64,000 nucleotides of DNA, from contig CBDVCE010000008.1 of assembly GCA_965372405.1 (NCBI GenBank), forward strand, positions 31,485-95,484, written 5' to 3'. The notes under the pieces are model-generated. The model did no database searches. It was not told the origin of the DNA and saw nothing but the letters and a program-made list of their open reading frames with translations. A program made the translations under genes and the position numbers. Source of the DNA: Sunxiuqinia sp965372405 (GTDB lineage Bacteria > Bacteroidota > Bacteroidia > Bacteroidales > Prolixibacteraceae). This document shows, piece after piece, positions 1-9,745 of this stretch; the stretch's first letter is position 1, and each line of letters begins with the position of its first letter.

Positions 1-1118
1 AAGAGGTCAAAATCATCGGTAATAATTTCTTTTAGCTCATTTTCTTTCCAAACATAAAATTTGCCTTCTTCTCCTTCGCTATCCGCATCAAGTGATGAAT
101 AGAAACCAAACTCCGGAGATAACATTTCCCGTTCCAGGTATTCAATAGTTTGCATTATCACATCACGATAAGTTGGGTCTTTAAACTTTTGCCAGGCCTG
201 AGCATACAGACTCAGCATTTGCCCGTTATCGTAAAGCATTTTCTCAAAATGGGGAACTTTCCAGTGCGAGTCGGTTGAGTATCTTGCAAAGCCACCACCA
301 GCCTGATCATAAATACCTCCAAGTGCCATTTTATTAAGACTCACTTTTACAAAGTTTTCAGTGTCACGGTCATTTTGCTGATGCGCCCATCGAAGTAAAA
401 AAAGCAAGTTGTTGGGCATCATGAATTTTGGTGCACCTTTTTTCCCACCTTCAACCATGTCAAAATATGACCTCCAAATGGCAACAGCCCTACTCAGGTC
501 TTTCAATGAAATATCTTCAACCGGATTTTGAATTGGAATCAATGCACTTTCCCGTATCCCTTTGCTTAGTTTTTCAGCGTATTGAAGGGTTTCCACAGGA
601 TTGTTTTGATGATATGTATATACTTGCTTTAACGCGTTCATCCAGCTTCTTTTGGGGAAATAAGTTCCAGCCCATATTGGCCGCCCATCGGGGAGTGCAA
701 TGGCATTTAAAGGCCAACCACCACTTTGGGTCATTAACTGCACAGCAGTCATATAAATCTGGTCAACGTCGGGGCGTTCTTCCCGATCTACTTTTATGCA
801 TACAAAATGCTCGTTCATTAAAGCTGCAACCTCCAAATCTTCAAAAGACTCATGCTCCATTACATGGCACCAGTGGCAGGCTGCATAACCAATACTAATC
901 AGCAATAATTTGTTTTCATCTTTAGCTTTTTGCAAAGCTTTATCGCCCCAAGGCATCCAGTTTACCGGATTATGTGCATGCTGCAATAAATAAGGTGAAG
1001 TTTCATGTACTAACTCGTTTGTATATTCTTTTTGTCCCATCTGCTTATTCTCCTGTGCATGAATAAGGACAGGCAAAAACAACATTATTAACCACCAAAA
1101 AAGAATTTTGTCCTTCAT
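1..1118 (-). CDS. DUF255 / YyaL-type thioredoxin-domain protein, C-terminus cut by window edge
   Basis: The frame reads leftwards from ATG at 1118 without a stop to base 1, about 372 residues. A signal-peptide-like start (MKDKILFWWLIMLFLPVLIHA) is followed by a DUF255 thioredoxin-like domain with the CxxC site in YAACHWCHVMEHESF (about residues 78-92), then KVDREERPDVDQIYM and GGWPLN. The later part (FEKMLYDNGQMLSLYAQAW) begins the alpha/alpha toroid typical of the YyaL/SSP411 family. Full family members are about 650-700 residues, so roughly half is missing beyond the window. The function of the family is poorly known; the thioredoxin-like fold suggests a redox role. It is transcribed away from the PhzF gene's start with a short gap, so an operon PhzF to this gene is possible. 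Confidence 0.9.
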   Translation of the reverse strand, partial: MKDKILFWWLIMLFLPVLIHAQENKQMGQKEYTNELVHETSPYLLQHAHNPVNWMPWGDKALQKAKDENKLLLISIGYAACHWCHVMEHESFEDLEVAALMNEHFVCIKVDREERPDVDQIYMTAVQLMTQSGGWPLNAIALPDGRPIWAGTYFPKRSWMNALKQVYTYHQNNPVETLQYAEKLSKGIRESALIPIQNPVEDISLKDLSRAVAIWRSYFDMVEGGKKGAPKFMMPNNLLFLLRWAHQQNDRDTENFVKVSLNKMALGGIYDQAGGGFARYSTDSHWKVPHFEKMLYDNGQMLSLYAQAWQKFKDPTYRDVIMQTIEYLEREMLSPEFGFYSSLDADSEGEEGKFYVWKENELKEIITDDFDL

Positions 1119-1185
1119 GCTTTTTTTGAGGTACAAACAAGTTGGGAGAGAAGAATGTTTGAGCGATTTAAGGAAAGGCTACTAT

Positions 1186-1968
1186 TTATATGAATATTTC
1201 TCCTTGCAGGTAAGTAATTGCTTTACCACTGATCAGAACTCGGTCGTCAAGTAATTCAACTTCCAATTCACCCCCGCGCGTTGAAAGCTGTTGGGCAGTT
1301 AATTTGGATTTTCCAAGTTTTGTTGCCCAAAATGGAGTGAGCGTAGTATGCGCAGAACCTGTCACAGGATCTTCATCAATACCTACTGCAGGAGCAAAAA
1401 AGCGACTTGCAAAATCAACTTCATTGCCGGGAGCAGAAACAATTATCCCTCTTGCATTTGTATTTTTTAGCAGATGAAAATTTGGAGTGATTTGTCTAAT
1501 TACTTCTTCATTTTTATAAATTAACAAATAATCCGTTTTGCCTTTATATGCTTGAACAGGTGCTTCCCCAATCGCTTCAATAATTCCAGTTGGTATTTCA
1601 ACATCAGAAAAAGTATCGGCTGGAAAGTTTAACTGAAGTTTATCTCCATCTTTTTTCACAGTAAGTATGCCACTTCTGCTACCAAATCGAATTTCGTTTG
1701 ATGAAAATTCTGCTTCTTCAAAAATAACATGAGCGGCAGCAAGAGTCGCATGTCCACAAAGATCAACTTCAGTAAGTGGGGTAAACCATCTAATTTCAAA
1801 ACCTACTTGAGTTGGAACAAAAAATGCAGTCTCAGCCAGATTGTTTTCCATGGCAATGTTTTGCATGGTTTCATCAGACAACCACTCATTTAAAGGTACA
1901 ACAGCAGCAGGGTTGCCTTTAAAGGTTTTAGAAGCAAAAGCATCAATTTGAAAAATTGGAAGTTGCAT
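1186..1968 (-). CDS. PhzF family isomerase/epimerase
   Basis: 260 residues, the usual length of PhzF-fold proteins. The N-terminal half has FQIDAFASKTFKGNPAAVV and NLAETAFF with the family's conserved acid (Glu46), then GHATLAAAHV. The C-terminal half has VGIDEDPVTGSAHT, the mirrored motif of the second diaminopimelate-epimerase-like domain. PhzF itself isomerises a dihydroanthranilate intermediate in phenazine synthesis, but most homologues, including those in Bacteroidota, have no known substrate and no phenazine genes are nearby. It is cytoplasmic, with no signal peptide. It starts 4 bases after the stop of the TonB-dependent receptor on the same strand, so it is probably cotranscribed. 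Confidence 0.93.
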   Translation of the reverse strand: MQLPIFQIDAFASKTFKGNPAAVVPLNEWLSDETMQNIAMENNLAETAFFVPTQVGFEIRWFTPLTEVDLCGHATLAAAHVIFEEAEFSSNEIRFGSRSGILTVKKDGDKLQLNFPADTFSDVEIPTGIIEAIGEAPVQAYKGKTDYLLIYKNEEVIRQITPNFHLLKNTNARGIIVSAPGNEVDFASRFFAPAVGIDEDPVTGSAHTTLTPFWATKLGKSKLTAQQLSTRGGELEVELLDDRVLISGKAITYLQGEIFI

Positions 1969-1972
1969 CTTT

Positions 1973-4393
1973 TTAGAATTTAGCGGTGAATTTCAGATTA
2001 AGCTTTCTGTTGGTTAAATAGTTTGGTACAGCGAACATATCTCCAGCGTTGCTACTTACCCAAAAATAAGAAACGGTATTGTTTATGCCGAGTAGGTTTA
2101 ATACTTCCAAACTTACCGACATGCCTTTAACTTTATTCAATAAACTACCCCTTCTGAAACGACTTTCTGAACCAATTAACACCTTTGAAATTCCTAAGTC
2201 AATTCTTCGGTATGGAGGCATTCTGAAAGTATCTTGATAACGTTCAGAGTTAGGAGGGCCAACTGGTAAACGCGATCCGTAAAACGCGGCTAAATGCAAT
2301 TTGTAGGTTGGATTTCCTGGGAAATAGTCCTGAAAGAAAAGACTGATATTCAGCCATTGGTCTGTAGGGCGAGGAATATATCCATGACCATCATTAACAA
2401 TATCTTCTTTGGTTTGCAATAGCGAAACACTCGCCCAGGATTGAACACCACTAACAAATTCACCATTCACTTTAAAATCAAAACCTGTAGCATAACCTTT
2501 GGATTGCTGATTGGCCAGATATCGTATCTGAACATTTTCAACCTGGTAAGGAACCAATCTGGAAAAATTCTTGTAGAATAATTCAGAAGTAATTTTAAAT
2601 GGTCTGTCCCATGCTCTAAAAAGATAATCAGTTCCAAATACGAATTGCGTCGATTTTTGAGCTTTAACATCTTCATGGATATTCCCATCACGGTCTTTTA
2701 ACTCTTTGAAAAATGCGGGTTGCTGATAACTCCCTGCTGAAAAACGAAATACAAAATCTTGTTCCCAGTCTGGATAGTAACTTGCAGAAAGTCGGGGGCT
2801 TACAAGAAACTCTTTCGAGTAACTCCAGTAATGAGATCTTAGGCCTGCCGTCATGAACAGTTCACCAGTATTAATAGGGACAGCGTAAGTATCTTGAAAA
2901 TGGGCTGTAACCCTGCTTGAATTCATTTGGTTATCAGTGTTGACAGTTCGCCAAAGTAAAATATTATCCTCTGAGAAAGGGATTGAATAGCCTGTCGAAT
3001 CACGCATTTCCCATTCGTTTATCTGATCATCAATATCTTCATATTGAAACTTAAAACCCCAGTTTAGTAAGTGATTGGTGCTGCTGTAGGCTCCTTTGTG
3101 AGAAAAGCTATAAACTTTGGCATCCAGCCTGTTACGGGCATGATTTAAAAAAGAACCAACTCCCAGATTCAACACACTATCGCCCAATGATTCAGATGCC
3201 AGGTTGCGTTCCAATTGATTGAGATAATAATAACCCTGAATATCGAAATTCACTTCTTCTTCGGTTCTGAAAGTTGAAGCGATGAATTTTAGATTTAAAT
3301 CATTGTTTGGATGGTAATTTGCAGAAAGTGCACCAAGCATGGTTTTAAATTGATCTCGTTCCTGTCCTTCAAAAAATATTTTTGTATTGAATGGAGTCTG
3401 AAAAGTACCAAAAGAAGTTTCTCTGGTTTCAGGTACGAAATTGTATTGGTTTTGTGCCAGATTACCTAGAAATGAAATATCAAAGTTGTCTGAGAAATTA
3501 TAGGTAATGAAAGTTTGCATATCAGTAAATCGAGGATCATATTCACCTTCCTCGTCCAGACTGCCAAGCAGGTAGCTGTTAGTTTTATATCGAACCCCGG
3601 CTATGTAGCTTAGTTTTTTATTTTTTGAAATGTCTTCAACATGAACCGAAGCCCCTAAGAGACTCGCAGAAATTGAACCGCTAAATTCAATAGGTTTTCG
3701 ATATTTTATATCAAGCACTGATGCCATTTTGTCTCCATATTTGGCTTGAAAACCACCGGCAGAAAATTCAATGGTAGATACCATATCTGAGTTGATAAAA
3801 CTCAAACCTTCCTGTTGTCCTGCACGCACAAGGAACGGACGATAAATTTCAATGTCATTCACATAAACCAGGTTTTCATCAAAGTTTCCACCTCGCACTG
3901 AGTATTGTGAGCTTAATTCATTGTTTGAAGAAACACCTGGTAAGGTTTTAATTAGTGCTTCAACACCACCTGTTGCTGCATCAGGAATAAGGTCGGTGAG
4001 ATTTGCATCAATCCGTGTGATGTTGCCTTGCCCGTTGCGTTTTTGGTTAATCGTTACTTCATCCAGTTGTTCGCTGGATTCTTCCAAATTGATTGTCATC
4101 TCGATACGTTGCTCCGCTCTGGCATATAAATCCTTTTCTACTGATTTATACCCAATAGACGAAAAGACAAGGATCACTCTTTTTTTAGCAGGGACCCGTA
4201 ATAAAAAATCACCTTTGCGATCGGTGGTTGTCCCGATAGGAAAGCCTTTGATAGAAACATTAACTAATTCGAGAGGCTGTCCTTTTTGGTTTTTTACTTT
4301 CCCAAAAACGGTGGCATTATTACTTTGAGCTGCAGTTTGCAGATTTGATGAGATAAATATTATTAACAGGAGTAGATATGTGCCAAATTTCAT
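1973..4393 (-). CDS. TonB-dependent outer-membrane receptor with carboxypeptidase-regulatory-like N-domain
   Basis: 806 residues. A signal peptide (about 1-22, ending LQTAAQ) is followed by a CarboxypepD_reg-like domain (about 25-110, GKVKNQKGQPLELVNVSIKG). Then comes a plug domain (about 115-235, with GVEALIKTLPGVSSNNELSSQYSVRGG) and a long beta-barrel ending in an aromatic residue (LNLKFTAKF). There is no STN domain, so it is not expected to signal to an anti-sigma factor. At about 800 residues it is shorter than SusC (about 1000), and no SusD follows, so the cargo is more likely a small molecule, siderophore or peptide than a PUL glycan. That is inference. The PhzF gene follows after 4 bases. 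Transcription probably starts in the 339-base gap upstream. Confidence 0.93.
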   Translation of the reverse strand: MKFGTYLLLLIIFISSNLQTAAQSNNATVFGKVKNQKGQPLELVNVSIKGFPIGTTTDRKGDFLLRVPAKKRVILVFSSIGYKSVEKDLYARAEQRIEMTINLEESSEQLDEVTINQKRNGQGNITRIDANLTDLIPDAATGGVEALIKTLPGVSSNNELSSQYSVRGGNFDENLVYVNDIEIYRPFLVRAGQQEGLSFINSDMVSTIEFSAGGFQAKYGDKMASVLDIKYRKPIEFSGSISASLLGASVHVEDISKNKKLSYIAGVRYKTNSYLLGSLDEEGEYDPRFTDMQTFITYNFSDNFDISFLGNLAQNQYNFVPETRETSFGTFQTPFNTKIFFEGQERDQFKTMLGALSANYHPNNDLNLKFIASTFRTEEEVNFDIQGYYYLNQLERNLASESLGDSVLNLGVGSFLNHARNRLDAKVYSFSHKGAYSSTNHLLNWGFKFQYEDIDDQINEWEMRDSTGYSIPFSEDNILLWRTVNTDNQMNSSRVTAHFQDTYAVPINTGELFMTAGLRSHYWSYSKEFLVSPRLSASYYPDWEQDFVFRFSAGSYQQPAFFKELKDRDGNIHEDVKAQKSTQFVFGTDYLFRAWDRPFKITSELFYKNFSRLVPYQVENVQIRYLANQQSKGYATGFDFKVNGEFVSGVQSWASVSLLQTKEDIVNDGHGYIPRPTDQWLNISLFFQDYFPGNPTYKLHLAAFYGSRLPVGPPNSERYQDTFRMPPYRRIDLGISKVLIGSESRFRRGSLLNKVKGMSVSLEVLNLLGINNTVSYFWVSSNAGDMFAVPNYLTNRKLNLKFTAKF

Positions 4394-4732
4394 TCGATTA
4401 AATAATTTATTTCCGAAGGTAATTCCGATCCTTAATGGTTGAACGGAAGAACTCCCAGAGATTGGTCATGCTCTTTTATCCCAAGTATACGAGATGGTTG
4501 TTTTATGCAAGCAAAAATAGTATTCTTTGGCTTAAATAACTGCTAGATGGTCGATTAATTGTGTGGAATCTAGTCTATTTAGAGCATTTAATTTAACATC
4601 CTTTTGTAATAGTGCTTATTTTTTCAAAATAACCGATTCATCTTAATTATAATTTGAATTCATTTTAGCTTCAATTATATTTAAAGTCTAAACAGCTAAT
4701 ACTTATTTCAAGAAATCTCTAAAACATTTGTA
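4394..4732. other. Divergent intergenic region between the receptor and the lyase genes
   Basis: The gap is 339 bases and strongly AT-rich, lying between two genes transcribed away from each other. It must hold both promoters. I see no convincing coding frame, hairpin or conserved operator. A Bacteroidota -7-like TTTG near 4728 sits too close to the lyase start to be a clear promoter. Confidence 0.5.
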
Positions 4733-6634
4733 ATGAAAACTTCAACCTTAAGCAGAAACTTCATTTTTCTATGTCTATATGTGCTATCGATTGCGCTTAT
4801 TTCTGAAAATACAGCCTATGCTGATGGAAATGAAAAAGATATTCCAAAGCTTCAAAACCCAATTACTGTTGAATACCTGAAAAAGAACCTTTTAAGAACT
4901 CAACCTCGTTTGGTGTTAAATAGTAAAATTGAAAGAAAACTAAAAAAGAAATTGAAAACTGATCCTGTTCTTCAGAACTTCTATAAAGCTATTCAATTAA
5001 ATGCTTCTCAAGTACTGAAAGAGCCATTGCTTAAACGCGATATGGTTGGTCGTCGTTTGTTGGGCACTTCAAGGGAAATGCTTTACCGTATGAATATGTT
5101 GGGTATGGTCTATAGGTTTGAGAAATCCAAAGAAATTTTAGATAGAATTCAAGATGAACTGGTGGCTGTTTGTAACTTTACTGATTGGAATCCGTCTCAT
5201 TTTTTGGATGTTGGAGAAATGTCAATGGCAATTGCAATAGCTCTTGACTGGACTGCTGGTGATTTGCCTGAATCAACGATAAAAATGGCAAAACAAGCGT
5301 TAATTGAAAAAGGAATAAAACCAAGTTGGCCTGAAGATGGAACCCAAAATTCATGGGCTTACGGTACACATAACTGGAATCAGGTTTGTAATGGGGGAAT
5401 GATAGCAGCATCGATTGCAGTTGCTGAAGATGAACCTGAGTTAGCAGCAAAAACAATTCATCGTGCGCTAGATGGCATCCCTAATTCCTTGGCTGAATAT
5501 GGGCCAGATGGAATTTATCCGGAAGGTTCTACCTATTGGTTTTATGGAACAAGTTTTTCTGTAATAACGATTGCCATGCTTGAAAGTGCTTTTGGTAGCG
5601 ATTTCGGACATGCAAACTATCCTGCTTTTATGGAGAGTGCGCTTTTTCGAACACTTGCAAATGCCCCTTCAGGATGGTATTACAATTTTGCTGATTGTGG
5701 AGATAAACGTAGTGACAATGGTGACATTACTTTGGCTTGGTTTGCTTCAAAAACTGGGAACAAGACTTTTTTTGAAAATGATCGTTTTTTGCGTCCTGTG
5801 AAAAAAATGGCTAAGCTTTCCAGGTTAAGCGGTGCGGCATTGGTTTGGTTGTCTCAGTATGAAGAGTCTGATGAGAGAAGAATGCCAAATGTGTGGAAAG
5901 GTGATGGTGCAAATCCGGTTGTGTTTTTTACTGGTGGAGAAGATGATCCCCATCAATATTATTTTGGTGGTAAAGGGGGCAGTGCAATTGTTAATCATGG
6001 CAACATGGATGCAGGTTCGTTTATTTACGAACTTGATGGTGTCCGTTGGGTGGTTGATCCGGGCAATCAAAATTATCATGAATTGGAAAAAGCTGGTTTC
6101 GATTTATGGAATAAAAGTCAGAATTCAGATCGCTGGAAACTTCTCACAAAAAATAATTTTGGACACAGTACATTAACTGTGAATAACTTATTTCATTTAG
6201 TTGATAGAAAAGCTGAAATTATAGACTTTAAAGAAGGGGATAAGCCCGAAGCTACAATTGAATTGACTCCAGTTTTTAACGGGATGCTGAAAAGTGCGAA
6301 AAGACGGTTTGTTAAAGACAGTCCTGTTTCATTATTGATTGAAGATCAGATTGAACTCGCTGATAATACCGAGTTAGTGACATGGCAGCTTATAACTACA
6401 GCAGAAGTGGAAATTATTGAAGGGGGGGCAATTTTGAAAAAAGAAGGAAAAAGAATGAAGTTGGAAAACTTATCTCATCCTGAATTATCAATTTCAGTTG
6501 TGTCACTTTGTCCAGCACCATTAAAACTCGATCGTCAAATAGAAAATCTTAAGCGCCTTGAGATTCGTATTCCTGCATGGATAAGTGAAAGTGGGGCAGA
6601 AACAATTAGGATAAGACTTTCAGGAATGAAATAG
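4733..6634 (+). CDS. Heparinase II/III-like polysaccharide lyase, secreted
   Basis: 633 residues with a signal peptide (about 1-30, cleavage near AYA-DG). The N-terminal alpha/alpha toroid carries FLDVGEMSMAIAIALDW (158-173), NWNQVCNGGM (214-223) and PDGIYPEGSTYW (258-269). The Tyr/Asn/His set in these segments is where the heparinase II/III superfamily has its catalytic residues. The C-terminal beta-sandwich begins near 400 and holds NHGNMDAGSFIYELDG (421-436), matching the family's HxxxxGSF region. Such enzymes cleave uronic-acid polysaccharides (heparan, alginate, chondroitin, ulvan) by beta-elimination. The exact PL family cannot be assigned by eye. The PL8-type lyase starts about 50 bases downstream on the same strand, so the two probably form an operon. 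Confidence 0.88.
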   Translation: MKTSTLSRNFIFLCLYVLSIALISENTAYADGNEKDIPKLQNPITVEYLKKNLLRTQPRLVLNSKIERKLKKKLKTDPVLQNFYKAIQLNASQVLKEPLLKRDMVGRRLLGTSREMLYRMNMLGMVYRFEKSKEILDRIQDELVAVCNFTDWNPSHFLDVGEMSMAIAIALDWTAGDLPESTIKMAKQALIEKGIKPSWPEDGTQNSWAYGTHNWNQVCNGGMIAASIAVAEDEPELAAKTIHRALDGIPNSLAEYGPDGIYPEGSTYWFYGTSFSVITIAMLESAFGSDFGHANYPAFMESALFRTLANAPSGWYYNFADCGDKRSDNGDITLAWFASKTGNKTFFENDRFLRPVKKMAKLSRLSGAALVWLSQYEESDERRMPNVWKGDGANPVVFFTGGEDDPHQYYFGGKGGSAIVNHGNMDAGSFIYELDGVRWVVDPGNQNYHELEKAGFDLWNKSQNSDRWKLLTKNNFGHSTLTVNNLFHLVDRKAEIIDFKEGDKPEATIELTPVFNGMLKSAKRRFVKDSPVSLLIEDQIELADNTELVTWQLITTAEVEIIEGGAILKKEGKRMKLENLSHPELSISVVSLCPAPLKLDRQIENLKRLEIRIPAWISESGAETIRIRLSGMK

Positions 6635-6684
6635 ATCACGTAAAAATTCAATTGATTTTGACTCTAATATATTTGAAAATCCAG

Positions 6685-8844
6685 ATGAAAATTTATCAAC
6701 TCATTATAATCCTATTTCTTGGTATTCTTATTATCCCATTTCAATCCTCAGCAAATAAGGATATAAAATTAATTCGTCAACGAATAGTTACAGAATTGAT
6801 GAAACAAGATGTAGATGATAGTTATGTTGATAATCTGTTAGGTTCATTTCAAAAAGATAGTACGTGGGTTGGAATTAACTATGATGATGTTTCACGCACA
6901 GGTTTTGAACATAGCAGACATGCCGGTAATTTGGTTTATTTGGGTAGGGCTTATAAAAAGCAGAATTCAGAATTCTTTGAAAGCGAAAAAGTAAAACAGA
7001 TTATCGAGATGGCTCTGGCTTTCTGGGTTAGGAAGGATTTTATTTGTGATAATTGGTGGCACAATCAGATTGGTATTCCGACATCTTTTGTGAGTCTGAT
7101 GTTGATTGTTGGAGATGATCTTTCAGATGATTTAATTGAAAGCATTCAGCCTATTATTGGTCGTGCAAATTTGAATGCTTCAGGTGCACGACCTAGTGGA
7201 GACCGAATAAAGATTGCAGCTATCTTGGCTAAGAATCTTCTTTTTATTGAAGACTTTGAGCAGTTTAAGCATGTTATTCGAATCATTGAGGGCGAAATAA
7301 AGTTTGCTACAGAACGAGGGATGCAATATGATTATAGCTTTCATCATCGTGTTGATAGAGTGAACAATACACTTTCATATGGTTTAAGTTATGCCGGAGC
7401 TTTTGTTGAGTGGGCATATTATGTTGAAGGCACTAGTTTCTCTTTTTCAGATGATAAATTAAATCATTTAATAGATTATTATTTGGATGGAATTTGCAAA
7501 CATCTTGTTTATGGGAAATATACAGACCCGGGTGCTAAAAACAGGAGTATCTCTCGTAAAGGAAGCTTTAAATCACATGGTATTGGAATACCTGAAAAAT
7601 TAATTAGGACTACAAGTTATCGTAAAGATGAGCTTGAAAAAATCATAGATATAAGAAAAGGTAACTCACTTCCGGGATTATCACATTGTACCTTTTATTG
7701 GCACTCAGAACATTTTGTTTTTCAACGACCTGATTTTTTCACTTCGGTCAGGATGTATTCAACCCGAAATGCAAATATGGAAGAACCGTATAACAGCGAA
7801 GGTTTATTGAATCATCATCGTGGAGATGGCACAAATCATATTTTGCTAAAAGGGGATGAGTATCATGGAATTTGGCCAGTTTATGATTGGCAAAAGATAC
7901 CAGGAGCTACAATTATGCAAAAGTCTGAATTTCCTTTAGAGCAGGAGATTCAAAAACATGGGCTAGCTGAATTTGCAGGAGCAGTTACCGATGGGAAATA
8001 TGGAGCGGCAGCTTTTGATTTTATTAGTCCACATGATCCTTTAAAAGCACGTAAAGCATGGTTCTTTTTTGATAATGAATATGTTTGTTTAGGTGCAGGA
8101 ATAACAAGTTCAACAAACCTTCCTGTGGTAACAACTATAAACCAATGCTTACTCAATGGGAGTGTTTTTATAATGAAAGATCGAAAGCTCGAAGTTTTGA
8201 ATAATGAAGAGCATAAATTGGAAAATGTCGATTGGGTTTTGCACAATGATGTTGCATATGTTTTTCCCAAGAATACATCGATCAATCTTAAAAATAATAC
8301 TGCTAATGGAAGTTGGTTTCGAATTAGCAAACAAAACCGTACATCTAAAAATAAAGTAAAAATGGACGTTTTTAATTTATGGATTGATCATGGGGAACAA
8401 GTCGAAGACGCAACATATCAGTACATAGTTAAGCCTGCTGTCAGCCTAAAGCAATTGATTGCATCGAAAGGCAAAAATCAAATTAAAGTACTTTCGAATA
8501 CTTCTGAATTACAGGCGGTAGTTAATTCGAAATTAGAGATGTATCAACTTGTTTTTTATAGATCTGGAGAATTAAACTTTTCTGAAAAAAACAAAATTAT
8601 TTGCAATAGCTCTGGAATGTTCATGGTAAAAATGAATGGTGAAAAGATTAAAGAAATTACTGTTTCTGATCCAAGTAGGAAATTGGCAGAGATTAATTTT
8701 TCAATTTCATCAAATATTCAAGTTGAAAAAGATAATATTCAATGTAGCTGGAACGATTCTATTCATATGAGTGATATTTCGATTTCCCTACCTCTGGGAG
8801 TATATGCAGGCAAAAGTGTAACTATTAATCTCCTGGAACTCTAA
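6685..8844 (+). CDS. PL8-type polysaccharide lyase (chondroitinase AC / hyaluronate lyase superfamily)
   Basis: Starting at ATG 6685 gives 719 residues with a clean signal peptide (MKIYQLIIILFLGILIIPFQSSA). An upstream in-frame TTG at 6652 would only add 11 residues before it. The toroid domain holds NWWHNQIGIP (123-132), YSFHH (217-221), LSYG (230-233) and RSISR (287-291). The linker to the central beta-sandwich has NSEGLLNHHRGDGT (370-383) and GDEYHGIWPVYDW. By position these correspond to the Asn, His, Tyr, Arg-x3-Arg and Glu active-site residues of chondroitinase AC (known as His225, Tyr234, Arg288, Arg292, Glu371). The His-to-Tyr spacing is two residues longer here. Likely substrates are chondroitin/hyaluronan-like uronate polymers. 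It is probably cotranscribed with the upstream lyase. Confidence 0.88.
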   Translation: MKIYQLIIILFLGILIIPFQSSANKDIKLIRQRIVTELMKQDVDDSYVDNLLGSFQKDSTWVGINYDDVSRTGFEHSRHAGNLVYLGRAYKKQNSEFFESEKVKQIIEMALAFWVRKDFICDNWWHNQIGIPTSFVSLMLIVGDDLSDDLIESIQPIIGRANLNASGARPSGDRIKIAAILAKNLLFIEDFEQFKHVIRIIEGEIKFATERGMQYDYSFHHRVDRVNNTLSYGLSYAGAFVEWAYYVEGTSFSFSDDKLNHLIDYYLDGICKHLVYGKYTDPGAKNRSISRKGSFKSHGIGIPEKLIRTTSYRKDELEKIIDIRKGNSLPGLSHCTFYWHSEHFVFQRPDFFTSVRMYSTRNANMEEPYNSEGLLNHHRGDGTNHILLKGDEYHGIWPVYDWQKIPGATIMQKSEFPLEQEIQKHGLAEFAGAVTDGKYGAAAFDFISPHDPLKARKAWFFFDNEYVCLGAGITSSTNLPVVTTINQCLLNGSVFIMKDRKLEVLNNEEHKLENVDWVLHNDVAYVFPKNTSINLKNNTANGSWFRISKQNRTSKNKVKMDVFNLWIDHGEQVEDATYQYIVKPAVSLKQLIASKGKNQIKVLSNTSELQAVVNSKLEMYQLVFYRSGELNFSEKNKIICNSSGMFMVKMNGEKIKEITVSDPSRKLAEINFSISSNIQVEKDNIQCSWNDSIHMSDISISLPLGVYAGKSVTINLLEL

Positions 8845-9002
8845 AAAAGATTGATTACTAATTGTAGGCTACGATTCTCCGTTTCCCGTTTATCCATAAT
8901 TTTCTGGAGTTCATCGAAAAAATGAATGGTTTTGTTGTTTGCTGCAATAGTTTTGTTGTAGCAATGAAAACAATTAAGCAATAACCTCAAAAATTTGAAC
9001 AG

Positions 9003-9707
9003 ATGAAATATATTGGAATAACCGGTTTGATGTTTGTCTTTGGAATGATGGTTTCACAACTATTTGCTGCTCCTTCCGGTTGGGATGATGATGAAGTCAG
9101 GTCTTATGATGTCGCAGACTTTACCCGAATTCACCTTGAAGGGGGATACAGCGTTATTTTGGAGCAATCGGATGAACCGGGACTCAAGATTAGAGCCGAT
9201 GAAGAAGCATTTCGATATATTGATGTGGATAGCAACGATGAGACTCTTCGCCTTCGTATTACCAAAAAGAAATTTGATTTTAACAAGTTAGAACTTTACA
9301 TCAAATTTAAAGATTTGAGTGATTTGCATATTGAAGGCGGGGTTACCCTCGAAACTAAAGGCTACCTTGATTTGGATGATTTAAATATTCATGTTGAGGG
9401 TGGTGCTAAAATTGAAATGGAATTAAAGGTAGATGAGTTGGATGTTCTTGGAGAAGGTGGTGTAAGTTTTGATTTTAAAGGGGTTGCAAATCGTGTTGAT
9501 GCAAGAATCTCAGGAGCTGGATATCTGGATGCGGTTGAGCTTCGTGCAAAACATGTAGTATTTGAGATTGAAGGTGTTGGTGCTGGTTCTGTATATGCTA
9601 CAGAAACCTTAAAAGCAGTTATTGAAGGCGTTGGTAAAATAAAATATAGGGGAGAACCCGAAGTTGAAAAACATATTGGAGGTATTGGATTTGTGAGTAA
9701 AGAATAG
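9003..9707 (+). CDS. Head-GIN (DUF2807) secreted protein
   Basis: 234 residues with a signal peptide (about 1-22, ending LFAAPS). The rest is repeated beta-helix-like strands rich in GG and hydrophobic-x-hydrophobic pairs (FTRIHLEGGYSVILEQ, LSDLHIEGGVTLETKGYLDLDDLNIHVEGGAKIEMELKVDELDVLGEGG). This is the pattern of the DUF2807 putative auto-transporter adhesin head-GIN domain. These proteins are common in Bacteroidota and thought to be periplasmic or surface-exposed, with no established function. It stands alone, 158 bases after the PL8 gene, and is followed by a good terminator hairpin at 9746-9776. Confidence 0.85.
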   Translation: MKYIGITGLMFVFGMMVSQLFAAPSGWDDDEVRSYDVADFTRIHLEGGYSVILEQSDEPGLKIRADEEAFRYIDVDSNDETLRLRITKKKFDFNKLELYIKFKDLSDLHIEGGVTLETKGYLDLDDLNIHVEGGAKIEMELKVDELDVLGEGGVSFDFKGVANRVDARISGAGYLDAVELRAKHVVFEIEGVGAGSVYATETLKAVIEGVGKIKYRGEPEVEKHIGGIGFVSKE

Positions 9708-9745
9708 TAGTTTTTTTAAGATTAGTTTAGTTAGTAAGTCTTAAA

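Noticed and set aside
428..898. 156-codon plus-strand frame
   Set aside because: It lies antisense within the DUF255 gene, whose minus-strand product has clear conserved motifs; the plus-strand product has none.
8931..8955. TTTG...TAGTTTTG as a Bacteroidota-type promoter for the head-GIN gene
   Set aside because: The -7-like box fits TAnnTTTG but the spacing to the upstream TTTG is only 13 bases, shorter than expected.
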